From: Myxococcota bacterium
GTDB lineage: Bacteria; Myxococcota_A; Bradymonadia; UBA7976; UBA1532
Reading direction: 5' to 3'
Length of the DNA: 61,681 bases
Assembly: GCA_023150895.1 (NCBI GenBank)
Contig: JAKLJY010000041.1
Span: forward strand, 1 to 61,681
Below are positions 18,427 to 26,476 of this stretch, one piece after another (within the stretch, counting starts at the first letter, position 1; each line of letters starts with the position of its first letter). The notes beneath the pieces were generated by a model. That model was not told the origin of the DNA. It did not search any database and saw only the letters and a program-made list of their open reading frames with translations. A program made the position numbers and the translations under genes.

Positions 18427-19827
18427 TCACCCGCGTCGCACCCACGTCGCGCCGAAGAGGGTGTCGGCGTCGGCCGCGGGGCAGCCGTGGAATCCGTGGG
18501 AGACGCGCTCGAAGCCCGGGTGCTGCTCGCTGAAGCGGTCGGCGATGTCTTCGTCTTCCTCCACGAGCCACGAGCAGGTCAGGTAGACGAGGTGGCCGCC
18601 CGGGCGCACGGCCTGCGCCGCGAGGGCGAGCAGACGGATCTGCAGGCGCACCGTGTCGCGCAGCTCGGCGGGCGTGTTGCGCAGGCGCGCGTCCGGGTTG
18701 CGTCGCCAGGTGCCCGAGGACGAGCACGGTGCATCGACGAGCACCCAGTCGAAACCACCGTGCGTGCGGACCTCGCCCGCAAAGTTCGGGACGGCGTGCC
18801 CGTCGAAGCCCAGGGTGCGAACGTTGGACACGCCGGCCCGCCGAACGCGCATGCGCAGCGTGTCGAGCTTGTCGGCGCGGACGTCGGAGGCGTAGACGAC
18901 GCCCTTTTCGCGCAAGGCCGCGGCGATCTGCAGCGTCTTGCCACCCGCGCCCGCGCAGGCGTCCCACACGAAATCGCCCGGTCGGCAGGCGACGCGGGCG
19001 CCCGCGAGCTGGCTGCCGAGGTCCTGCACCTCGAACAGACCCTCGCGATGGGCGTCGGTGAGAAAGAGGCTCTTCTCGCCCGAAATGCGCAGCGCGCCGT
19101 CCTGCTCGGTGACGGTGAAGCCTTCGGACTGCAGGCGGGTCGCGGCATCGCCGCCCGGTCGGGGGCGCAGCCACAGGGGGGGCGGCCGATTCTGAGCCTC
19201 GAGAAACCCCGCCATGTCGAGGCCGCCCAGGGTCTCGCGCCGCACGAGGGCGGCCGCGAACCACGGGGGCACGCCCGCGCGCAGCAGCCGCGCCGTCGGG
19301 GTCCCCAGGCGGTTCAACGCGTCGAGAATCAGGGGGGCATACCGACCCATGTACGCCGGCGCAGTGGCGTGGCCCGAGAGCTGACGGACCCAGCCGATGA
19401 AGACGTCCTGATCGACGCTGCGCAGGATGCCGAACAGATCGGGCGGGCTCGCGACCTCATCGTTGAACGCGCGCAGTGCCTCGTCCGTCGGGTCGGCCAA
19501 GAAGGCGTCGCGCCGCGCGGCGTCGAGCAGAAGCCACTGGCAGAACAACGCCAGCACGCCGAATCGCTGCGTCGCGAACATCCAGGCCGTCAGGCGCTGG
19601 CGTTCGGCGGCGTCCGCCTGCTTCTGCGGCCGGACGTGGTACGACAGGAATCGGTCGAGGGGGGGCGGCACGGGGCCGGCATCGAGCCAGGCCGTGAACA
19701 ACGCCCGTTCGGCGGCGGGGCCGGTCGGCGGCGGAGGCGGCGGGCGGCGGGGGGCGCGGCGGGCCGCGGGGCGGGAGCGTCGGTTTTGCACGGCCCGGCT
19801 ATGCCACCCGGCGGCGGATCGGGTCAA
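18427..19827 (-). CDS. RsmB/NOP-family RNA (cytosine-5) methyltransferase
   Basis: 466 residues. An Arg/Pro-rich N-terminus and a helical region (about 40-230) precede the SAM-dependent methyltransferase domain (about 260-466). Visible motifs are I (WDACAGAGGKTLQIA), IV with the conserved Pro-Cys (VLVDAPCSSSGTWRRNP) and VI with the catalytic Thr-Cys (LVYLTCSWLVEEDED). Both conserved cysteines are present, so it should be active on rRNA or tRNA cytosines. The exact target is not decided. The TTG at 19827 has a GGAG at a spacing of 8 bases; a GTG at 19791 is an alternative. It is upstream of ribA on the same strand. Confidence 0.88.
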   Translation of the reverse strand: MTRSAAGWHSRAVQNRRSRPAARRAPRRPPPPPPTGPAAERALFTAWLDAGPVPPPLDRFLSYHVRPQKQADAAERQRLTAWMFATQRFGVLALFCQWLLLDAARRDAFLADPTDEALRAFNDEVASPPDLFGILRSVDQDVFIGWVRQLSGHATAPAYMGRYAPLILDALNRLGTPTARLLRAGVPPWFAAALVRRETLGGLDMAGFLEAQNRPPPLWLRPRPGGDAATRLQSEGFTVTEQDGALRISGEKSLFLTDAHREGLFEVQDLGSQLAGARVACRPGDFVWDACAGAGGKTLQIAAALREKGVVYASDVRADKLDTLRMRVRRAGVSNVRTLGFDGHAVPNFAGEVRTHGGFDWVLVDAPCSSSGTWRRNPDARLRNTPAELRDTVRLQIRLLALAAQAVRPGGHLVYLTCSWLVEEDEDIADRFSEQHPGFERVSHGFHGCPAADADTLFGATWVRRG

Positions 19828-19895
19828 CCGCGAGTCTCCGCGGAACGCCGATTTTCGAGCGCAGCGGAGGGGCCTGCGCGCTAGAGTCCCGCATC

Positions 19896-20789
19896 ATGTT
19901 GCCCCCCGACGACGCCCCCCCGCCGGTGCTTTTGCGCAGCGTCCTCTACCTGCCCGGCAGCAACGCCCGGGCGCTCGCGAAGGCCGCGACGCTGCCCGCC
20001 GACGCGTTCATCTTCGATCTCGAGGATGCCGTCGCGCCCGACGCGAAACCCGACGCCCGGCGTCAGGTGGCCGGCGCCCTCGCCGAGCTGCCCCGGGACG
20101 ATCGGCGGCGCATCGTGCGGGTCAACGCGCACGACACGCCCTGGGGAGACGACGATCTCGCGCTGGTCGCCGGGCTGAGGCCCGGGCTCGTCGACGCGGT
20201 CCTGCTGCCGAAGGTCGAGTCCGCGGCGACGGTCGCGCGCGCACGGGCCGCGCTGCCGCCGGGGCTGGACATCGCCTGCATGATCGAGACACCCCGCGGC
20301 GTGCTCGCGGCGGAGGCGATCGCCGCGGCGCCCGGTGTGTCGATGCTCGTCGTCGGCACGAGTGACCTGGCGAAGGACCTCCGCGTGCGGCCACATCCCG
20401 AGCGGCTGCCATTGCTCTTCTCGCTCTCGCGGGTCGTGCTGGTGGCCCGGGCGCACGGGCTCGGCGTCCTCGATGGCCCGTGCCTCGATCTGACATCGCC
20501 GGGCGCGTTCGACCGTGAAGCCGCTCAGGGCGTGGCGCTCGGCTTCGACGGCAAGACGCTGATTCACCCCTCGACCATCGACGCGGCCAATCGCCATTTC
20601 GCGCCGACACCGGACGAGATCACCGCCGCACGGCGCGTGGTCGACGCTTTCACCGCCGCGGCCGCCCGGGGCTCCGGGGTCGTGGTGGTGGACGGGCGGC
20701 TGGTCGAAGCCCTGCATGTCCAGGCTGCGTGCCACCGCCTCGCGCTGGCGGCGGCCATCGAGCGGTCCGGCCGCACCGGGGGAGCGTAG
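19896..20789 (+). CDS. CitE-like HpcH/HpaI aldolase/citrate lyase family protein
   Basis: 297 residues. The TIM-barrel family signature is visible: RSVLYLPGSNARALAKA at the start, FDLEDAVAPDAK with the Asp/Glu used for metal binding, LLPKVESAATV, and CMIETPRGVLAAEA with the metal-binding Glu. The IHPSTIDAAN segment near the end is typical of CitE-like enzymes. Members act as CoA-thioester lyases (malyl-CoA, citramalyl-CoA, citryl-ACP). The CitD and CitF partners of citrate lyase are absent, so a stand-alone CoA-thioester lyase is more likely. The stop lies two bases before the redox fusion gene, so the two are co-transcribed. Confidence 0.85.
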   Translation: MLPPDDAPPPVLLRSVLYLPGSNARALAKAATLPADAFIFDLEDAVAPDAKPDARRQVAGALAELPRDDRRRIVRVNAHDTPWGDDDLALVAGLRPGLVDAVLLPKVESAATVARARAALPPGLDIACMIETPRGVLAAEAIAAAPGVSMLVVGTSDLAKDLRVRPHPERLPLLFSLSRVVLVARAHGLGVLDGPCLDLTSPGAFDREAAQGVALGFDGKTLIHPSTIDAANRHFAPTPDEITAARRVVDAFTAAAARGSGVVVVDGRLVEALHVQAACHRLALAAAIERSGRTGGA

Positions 20790-20791
20790 CG

Positions 20792-23700
20792 ATGTTCCGC
20801 ATTCTGCATCGAGAGACCCTCGCCGAGTCGACGTTCTCCTGGGTCGTGGCCGCGCCGGACATCGCGCGAGCCGCGCAGGCCGGGCAGTTCGTCATGCTGC
20901 GCCTGCACGAGGGCGGCGAGCGCATTCCGCTGACGCTCGCGGACTTCGACGCGGCGGCCGGCACCGTCACGCTGGTGATCCAGGCCGTCGGGCGTACCAC
21001 CCGGGAGATGGAGGCGCGGTACGTGGCGGGGAGCACGTTCAGCGATCTGGCGGGTCCCCTGGGTCGACCCCAACACATCACCCGGCCCGGGACGGTCGTG
21101 CTCGTCGGCGGCGGGCTCGGGGTCGCGCCCGTCTATGCGCAGGCGCGTGCCTTCCGCGAGGCCGGCAACCGGGTGCGGGTCGTGCTCGGGTTTCGCGACG
21201 CCGGACGCGTCTTCTGGACGGCGCGTTTCGCGGCGCTCGTCGAACGACCGGATGATCTGCTGATCTGTACGGAAGACGGCAGCGCCGGCCGGACCGGGCG
21301 CGTGACCGACCCGCTCGCCGAGCTCTGCGGGGCGTCGAGCGCGGACGAGCGACCAGACCTCGTCGTGACCGTCGGCCCCCTCGCCATGATGCGGGCCTGC
21401 GCCGAGGTCACCCGTGCCGCGAGCGTGCCGACGCTCGCGTCGATCAATACACTCATGGTCGATGGCACCGGCATGTGTGGCGCGTGCCGTGTCACGGTCG
21501 GGGGTCAGGTGCGGTTTGCGTGTGTCGACGGGCCCGACTTCGACGCGCACGCGGTGGACTTCGCCGAGCTGCTCGCGCGACAGGGTCGGTTCGCCCGCGA
21601 AGAGGCCCGGGCGAGTGAAGACTACGCCCACCTGTGTCACGTCGAGCACCAGCTCTTCGAGCTCGGCGCCCACGAATACAAGAAGCTGCGCACCCTCGCG
21701 CCCCATCAGGCGCCGATGCCCGAGCGCGATGCCACCGAGCGAGTCCGACACTTCGAGGAGGTGGGCCTCGGATACACCCTCGCCGACGCCCTCGCCGAAG
21801 CCGAGCGATGTATTCAGTGCACCCGCGCGCCGTGTGTGAGCGGTTGCCCCGTCGGCGTCGACATCCCCGGGTTCATCCGGCACGTGCTCGTCCGCGATTT
21901 CGACGCGGCCCTGGGCGTCATCCACCAGACCAACGCGTTCCCGTCGATCTGCGGCCGGGTGTGCCCGCAGGAATCCCAGTGCGAGGCGCAGTGTGTCGTC
22001 GGCAAGAAGCTCGAGCCGGTGGGGATCGGCCGTCTCGAACGCTTCGTCGGTGATCGGGCAGCCCGCACGGCGACTCGCCCCGGTGCCCCGCCACCGTCCG
22101 CCCGCCCGTCCCGGGTCGCCATCGTGGGGTCGGGACCGGCCGGTCTCGCGGCGGCGACGGATCTCGCGCGCGCCGGCGTCGAGGTCACCGTCTTCGAAGC
22201 CCTGCACGTCGTCGGCGGCGTGTTGCGCTATGGCATCCCGGCCTTCCGCCTGCCCCGCGACGTCATCGACCGCGAGGTCGAGGCGCTCGTCGCCCTGGGG
22301 GTGCGCTTCGAGACCAACACGGTCATCGGCACGACGTTCACGCTCGACGATCTGTTGTCGCGCGAGGGCTACGACGCCGCGTTCGTCGGCGCCGGCGCGG
22401 GTGCGCCCGTGTTTCTGGGTCTGCCCGGTGAGTTCGCCGGGCAGGTCTACTCCGCCAACGAGTTTCTGACGCGGGTCAACCTGATGGCGGCCAACGACTT
22501 CCCGGTGGCCGAGACACCGCTGCGCGTCGGGCAGAGCGTCGTCGTGCTCGGGGGCGGCAACACCGCCATGGACTGTGTTCGCGTCGCGCGTCGGCTCGGC
22601 GTGCCCACCGTGCGGTGCGTGTACCGGCGCTCGGAAGCCGAAGCCCCGGCCCGGGCGGAGGAGCTGCGGCACGCGCGGGAAGAGGGCGTCGAGTTTCTCT
22701 TCCTGCACGCCCCGCTCGACATCCTCGTCGACGACCGGGGCGAGATCACCGGCCTGTGCGTCGAGGAGATGACACAGGGCGAACCGGACGCGAGCGGGCG
22801 GCGCAAGCCCGTCCATACCGGGCGCGAGCAGGTGCTCGCCTGCGACACGGTCATCTACGCGCTCGGCACGCAGGCCAATCCGCTCCTGAGCCGCACGGCG
22901 CCCGGGCTCGAGACGAACCCCCGCGGCAACATCGTGGTCGACCCGCAAACGCAGGCGACGTCGCTGCGCGGTGTGTTCGCCGGGGGGGACATCGTCACGG
23001 GCGGCGCGACGGTCGTGCTGGCGATGGGGGCCGGGCGCCGGGCCGCGGCCGCGATTCTCCAGTATCTCGCGGGTGCGCGCGCCTGGCCGCCGGTCTTGGG
23101 GGCCGCGCCATCCCAGGCTTCGACCGAAGCGCCCGCGGCCGGGCCCCCGTGCCCGAAGTGTCGCCGTCCGGTCTCGGGGCCCGAGGCCTACATCTGTTGC
23201 GCGGACGCGACACTCTCGTGGCAGTGTCGCGACTGCGCGCGCGTCGACGAGGGCTTTGCTTTCCCGTACGGACTGTGTCCGGCCTGTGGCGGCACCCTCG
23301 AGCCGCGGGAGCCGGCCTCGGTGCGCTCGACGGCCGCGCTCGAGGCCGTGCGGACGGCCTTCGAGATCGAGCTCGGCGGGCTCAGTTTCTACCGACGTGC
23401 GGCCGAAGAGACGACCTCACCGGTGATGCGGGCGCTGTTCGGGCGCCTCGCCGCGATGGAAGCCGGGCACATGAGCACCCTCGCCGCGCGGTATCACCTC
23501 GACCTGCCTGCGTCTCCACCGGTGGTCTTCCTCGATCGCGCGGCCATCTTTTCCGGTGTGCCGCGGGAGCCGCGCGACCCGGTCAATCTGTTCCGCATTG
23601 CCATCGCGTTCGAGCAGCGGGCGCTGCGTTTCTTCAGCGCCGCCGCGGCGGAGACGGCGGAGGGCACGCCTCCGGGGGGCGAAGACACCGGCGTGACGGC

Positions 23701-23800
23701 CGCGTTGTATCGCGAGCTCGCCGCGGAGGAGGCCGAGCACGTCGCGATGCTCGAGACCGAGCTCGCCCGATACCTGGCCGACCGGCCCGGTCTGTTGTGA
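20792..23800 (+). CDS. Three-part redox fusion: NfnA-like + NfnB/GltD-like + rubrerythrin-like
   Basis: 1002 residues. Part 1 (about 1-280) is a ferredoxin-NADP reductase-like NfnA/PyrK subunit with FAD/NAD folds and a [2Fe-2S] site (DGTGMCGACRVTV, then FACVDGPDFD). Part 2 (about 310-775) matches NfnB and the small subunit of glutamate synthase: two [4Fe-4S] motifs from residue 339 (CIQCTRAPCVSGCP and CGRVCPQESQCEAQC), an FAD motif (IVGSGPAGLAAATDLA) and an NAD(P) motif (VVLGGGNTAMDC). Part 3 (about 785-1002) has a CxxC zinc-ribbon-like segment and a ferritin-like diiron domain with Glu residues and two E-x-x-H motifs (MEAGH, EEAEH). NADPH could feed electrons to the diiron site to reduce peroxide; this is inference. 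A G-rich ribosome site ends 7 bases before the ATG. Confidence 0.9.
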   Translation: MFRILHRETLAESTFSWVVAAPDIARAAQAGQFVMLRLHEGGERIPLTLADFDAAAGTVTLVIQAVGRTTREMEARYVAGSTFSDLAGPLGRPQHITRPGTVVLVGGGLGVAPVYAQARAFREAGNRVRVVLGFRDAGRVFWTARFAALVERPDDLLICTEDGSAGRTGRVTDPLAELCGASSADERPDLVVTVGPLAMMRACAEVTRAASVPTLASINTLMVDGTGMCGACRVTVGGQVRFACVDGPDFDAHAVDFAELLARQGRFAREEARASEDYAHLCHVEHQLFELGAHEYKKLRTLAPHQAPMPERDATERVRHFEEVGLGYTLADALAEAERCIQCTRAPCVSGCPVGVDIPGFIRHVLVRDFDAALGVIHQTNAFPSICGRVCPQESQCEAQCVVGKKLEPVGIGRLERFVGDRAARTATRPGAPPPSARPSRVAIVGSGPAGLAAATDLARAGVEVTVFEALHVVGGVLRYGIPAFRLPRDVIDREVEALVALGVRFETNTVIGTTFTLDDLLSREGYDAAFVGAGAGAPVFLGLPGEFAGQVYSANEFLTRVNLMAANDFPVAETPLRVGQSVVVLGGGNTAMDCVRVARRLGVPTVRCVYRRSEAEAPARAEELRHAREEGVEFLFLHAPLDILVDDRGEITGLCVEEMTQGEPDASGRRKPVHTGREQVLACDTVIYALGTQANPLLSRTAPGLETNPRGNIVVDPQTQATSLRGVFAGGDIVTGGATVVLAMGAGRRAAAAILQYLAGARAWPPVLGAAPSQASTEAPAAGPPCPKCRRPVSGPEAYICCADATLSWQCRDCARVDEGFAFPYGLCPACGGTLEPREPASVRSTAALEAVRTAFEIELGGLSFYRRAAEETTSPVMRALFGRLAAMEAGHMSTLAARYHLDLPASPPVVFLDRAAIFSGVPREPRDPVNLFRIAIAFEQRALRFFSAAAAETAEGTPPGGEDTGVTAALYRELAAEEAEHVAMLETELARYLADRPGLL

Positions 23801-23813
23801 GGCGGCGTCGCGC

Positions 23814-25343
23814 TCAGGGCGCCTGGAAGAGACAGCGCGTGACGGGCAGGCCGACGTCGAGCAGGACGTAGAGGTAATAGGTCTGTCCGCTCACGAGGGC
23901 CTCGGGCGCCCCCTCGACGGGGAACCGCTGCGCGACGCCCTCGGGCGTGACGCCGTAGGGGATGCCGGTGTTCAGGGGCTCGCCGTCGGGGGGCACGTCG
24001 AGACGCCACATCGTGCCCTCGGGGAGGTCGAGGTTGGGCGGCACCCCGGGGTTGTCGGCGCCGCCCTCGAGCACGTAGACGTAGCGGGCGCGGCCACCGA
24101 CCCAGCGGACCATGCCCTCCGCGTCGACGCCTTCCCCGCGGGCGCAGGCCTGCGGCACGTACTCGGCCTGCGCCGCGAGCGGCCCGCCGAAGGCCGGCAG
24201 TCCTTCGATGTCGGCCTCGGTGAAGCCGCGGCGGTTCCACTCGGCGGTGAGAAACGCGGTCATCCGGGCCACGTCGGTGGTGGGCAGGCCGGTCTGGTCA
24301 CGGCTGAAGCCGAAGTTCTGGTCCGGCGGGAAGGCCCCGAAGCTGCGCGAGTCGGCGAAGCCGGCCAAGATGGCCAGGCCGAGGTCGGAGACGGTGTCCG
24401 TCCAGATGGGACCGGCCTCGATGTTCCAGTCCGAAGCACCGTTCTTGGCGGCACGGTCGGTGTGGCAGCAGACGCACGCGCAGGCCGCGACCTGCTCGGT
24501 GACCCAGGCCAGCTCGCCCATGAACGCGGCGTCCTGCACGCGCGGGTCGTCGGGCTTCGAGGTCGTCCGCGGCGCGACGGGGTAGTACGGGCGCTGCGTG
24601 ATCACGTCGTCGCAGCTCGCGTAGTCTTCGTAGCGGCGGCCGGGCTCGGTGCAGGCGCTGATGGCCGTCCACGTGCAGACCTTGCCGTCGGGGCCCGTGC
24701 CCGGGGGCTCGCCCGGCAGCGGGTCGCGACAGTCGAGGTGCGGCGGCGTGAAGACGCGCGGGCCCTCGGGGGGCGGCGGCGCCGGGGTGTCGGCGCAGAT
24801 GGGTGACCCCGCGAAGGTGCCGCCGGCAAAGGTCTCGCACGCCACCCGCGCCTGCGCGCAGCTGCCGGCGTCGTCGCCGGACATGACCAGCAGGTAGCCT
24901 TTCTGCGCGGGGTCACCGATCTCGCAGCGCCCGAGCTCGGCGTCGAAGCCGCACGTCCCCCCGGCGACGAACGTGCCCCGTGCGCCGGGCATGGGGGCCT
25001 GGCAGTCCTGCGCGGCGGTCTCCGCAGTCCAGGCCGCGCCGGTGTAGGCCTTGCACTCGTCCGCCCGGGAGAACGTGTTGACGTAGTCGCAGCGGCCGAG
25101 GACGCCGGCGGGCGGCGGCGCGGCGTCGGGGGCCTCGCTCGGGCCGGCGTCGACCGTGGCGCCACCGGACGCGCCGCCCTGAGCCGTCGCGGCGTCGCCC
25201 GTGGGGGTCGCTTCACCGCCTGCGGGGGCGTTGGTGCCGCCGGTCGGATCGGCCCCGGCGGCGCTCGAGTCGGCGGCGTCGTCGGTGCCGCAGGCGGCCA
25301 AGGTCAGGGCGAGGCTCACGGCCCCGAGGGTGTGCAGCTTCAT
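23814..25343 (-). CDS. Secreted lipoprotein of unknown function with a CVCCH motif
   Basis: 509 residues. The signal is a lipoprotein type (AVSLALTLAACGTDD), followed by a 70-residue Ala/Gly/Thr/Pro linker. The remaining chain has many cysteines in the first half. A CVCCHTDR motif at about residue 290 fits the C-x-x-C-H pattern of haem c attachment, but one isolated site with a Cys inside it may equally be a disulphide or metal site. I do not recognise the family. The ATG at 25343 has an AGAAG just upstream. It converges on the redox fusion gene, with 13 bases between their stops. Confidence 0.75.
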   Translation of the reverse strand: MKLHTLGAVSLALTLAACGTDDAADSSAAGADPTGGTNAPAGGEATPTGDAATAQGGASGGATVDAGPSEAPDAAPPPAGVLGRCDYVNTFSRADECKAYTGAAWTAETAAQDCQAPMPGARGTFVAGGTCGFDAELGRCEIGDPAQKGYLLVMSGDDAGSCAQARVACETFAGGTFAGSPICADTPAPPPPEGPRVFTPPHLDCRDPLPGEPPGTGPDGKVCTWTAISACTEPGRRYEDYASCDDVITQRPYYPVAPRTTSKPDDPRVQDAAFMGELAWVTEQVAACACVCCHTDRAAKNGASDWNIEAGPIWTDTVSDLGLAILAGFADSRSFGAFPPDQNFGFSRDQTGLPTTDVARMTAFLTAEWNRRGFTEADIEGLPAFGGPLAAQAEYVPQACARGEGVDAEGMVRWVGGRARYVYVLEGGADNPGVPPNLDLPEGTMWRLDVPPDGEPLNTGIPYGVTPEGVAQRFPVEGAPEALVSGQTYYLYVLLDVGLPVTRCLFQAP

Positions 25344-25379
25344 GGGTCTTCTGTTCGTTTGTTTATTGTTTGCACAATG

Positions 25380-25409
25380 CATATCGGCGAGTTGTTCATT
25401 GATTGTCAA
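25380..25409 (-). promoter_or_regulatory. Candidate promoter for the CVCCH lipoprotein gene
   Basis: On the minus strand TTGACA (25409-25404) matches the -35 consensus exactly, and GATATG (25385-25380) follows after 18 bases. The stretch from 25350 to 25420 is strongly AT-rich against the genome background, and the ATG lies about 37 bases downstream of the -10. Seen by eye only. Confidence 0.45.
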
Positions 25410-25504
25410 ATGTTTTGTGAGGCGCCCGGCCGGGAGGCTTGCGGCCGGCCCGCCCGGCGGCTATCACTCGGCCCTCCCCTCTCGCCCCACACTCGGAACG
25501 CCCC

Positions 25505-26122
25505 GTGCGACCCGTCACGTACCTCGGACCGATCCTGCTGGCGCTGCTGTGCGTCGACGTCCTGCTGAGCTGGGGCCGCACGGTCGGCTGGGAGCGCAAC
25601 ACGGTCCGCAACTCGCTCAAGCGACAGGCGGAGCGCCCCGACGCGCGGGTCATTCAGCTCGGGTCGAGCACGTCGGCGGACTGGATGTCCCCGGACTGGC
25701 TCGGGCAGCGCCTCGGCCGGCGGTCGGGCGACGTGGTGGACGCGCACATCAACGGCTGCCACCAGCCCTGCACCTTCTCCGAGGTGCGCCGCCTGCTGCG
25801 GGACGGTGCGCACTTCGAACTGGCCTTTTTCGGGACGAACCTGTTTCAGCAGTGTGAGTACCGGCACACGAAGCGGGTTCTTCAGGACACGATGCTGCTG
25901 CCGGCCGCGGACGTGCCGGCGGCGTTCGCGCTGTACATGCACGCGCAGGATCCGCTCGGTGACATGACGCGCTTCGTCGGCATGCAGCTCTCGGGCGCCT
26001 ACGGCGATACGCAGGTCTTCCGGACGCACTGGGCGCGGGTGCTCTTCGGCCGCCCTTCCGAGACGGAGGCGTGGCGTTGGGCGCGGCGCGAGAAGCCGCC
26101 CGAGGGGCCGGTGCAGAGCTGA
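25505..26122 (+). CDS. SGNH/DltD-like protein, N-terminal part (ends at an in-frame TGA)
   Basis: 205 residues from GTG 25505 to TGA 26120-26122. It has an N-terminal membrane helix (YLGPILLALLCVDVLLSW), then a segment with a possible SGNH Ser block (VIQLGSSTSADWM) and a later LAFFGTNLF block. The reading frame continues open after the TGA for 118 codons into the sequence at 26123-26476, which carries the D-x-x-H end of the fold (RDGVHTAGDG). The product as read is therefore cut before the expected catalytic Asp/His. Proteins of this sort often pair with MBOAT acyltransferases such as the next gene. Nonsense mutation, base error, or recoding are all possible. Confidence 0.6.
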   Translation: MRPVTYLGPILLALLCVDVLLSWGRTVGWERNTVRNSLKRQAERPDARVIQLGSSTSADWMSPDWLGQRLGRRSGDVVDAHINGCHQPCTFSEVRRLLRDGAHFELAFFGTNLFQQCEYRHTKRVLQDTMLLPAADVPAAFALYMHAQDPLGDMTRFVGMQLSGAYGDTQVFRTHWARVLFGRPSETEAWRWARREKPPEGPVQS

Positions 26123-26476
26123 GACTACAGCCCGGAGTCGATCGCCTACAAGACGGCCGTCACGGTGGCCCTCTTCGAGGACCTGGAGCGCCTCGCCGAC
26201 CGGACGTACGTCATGCTGCTCCCCGACGCGACGCTGGCGGACGACGACCCGGTCATGGCCGCCCGGTGGGCGCAGCACCGCGAGCTCCACGTCGCGCTCG
26301 TGGCGGCCCGTCCCCGCCTCACGCTGCTCGACCTCACGACCCGCACCGACAAGGAAGGGGCGTGGCTGCCGGAGCACTTCCGGGATGGGGTGCACACGGC
26401 CGGTGACGGTCGCAAACGGCAGCAACTGCTCTTCCTGCGTCGCCTCAGAGAGGCGGGGGCGCTGCCGGGCCGATGA
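26123..26476 (+). pseudogene. C-terminal part of the interrupted SGNH-like gene
   Basis: It continues in the same frame as the upstream part after a single TGA. The residues just after the stop (DYSPESIAYKTAVTVALFED) read as ordinary folded protein, and the end has the D-G-V-H motif expected of the SGNH fold. A GTG at 26165 could start it independently but would yield only 103 residues with no Ser block. Its TGA overlaps the MBOAT ATG by four bases (ATGA), which shows the full-length frame was originally coupled to that gene. Confidence 0.6.

Noticed and set aside
26120-26165. Selenocysteine insertion at the TGA in the SGNH-like gene
   Set aside because: Only a 4-bp stem (GACT/AGTC) follows the TGA, which does not resemble a bacterial SECIS, and the family is not known for selenoproteins. 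Kept as a nonsense or error call.
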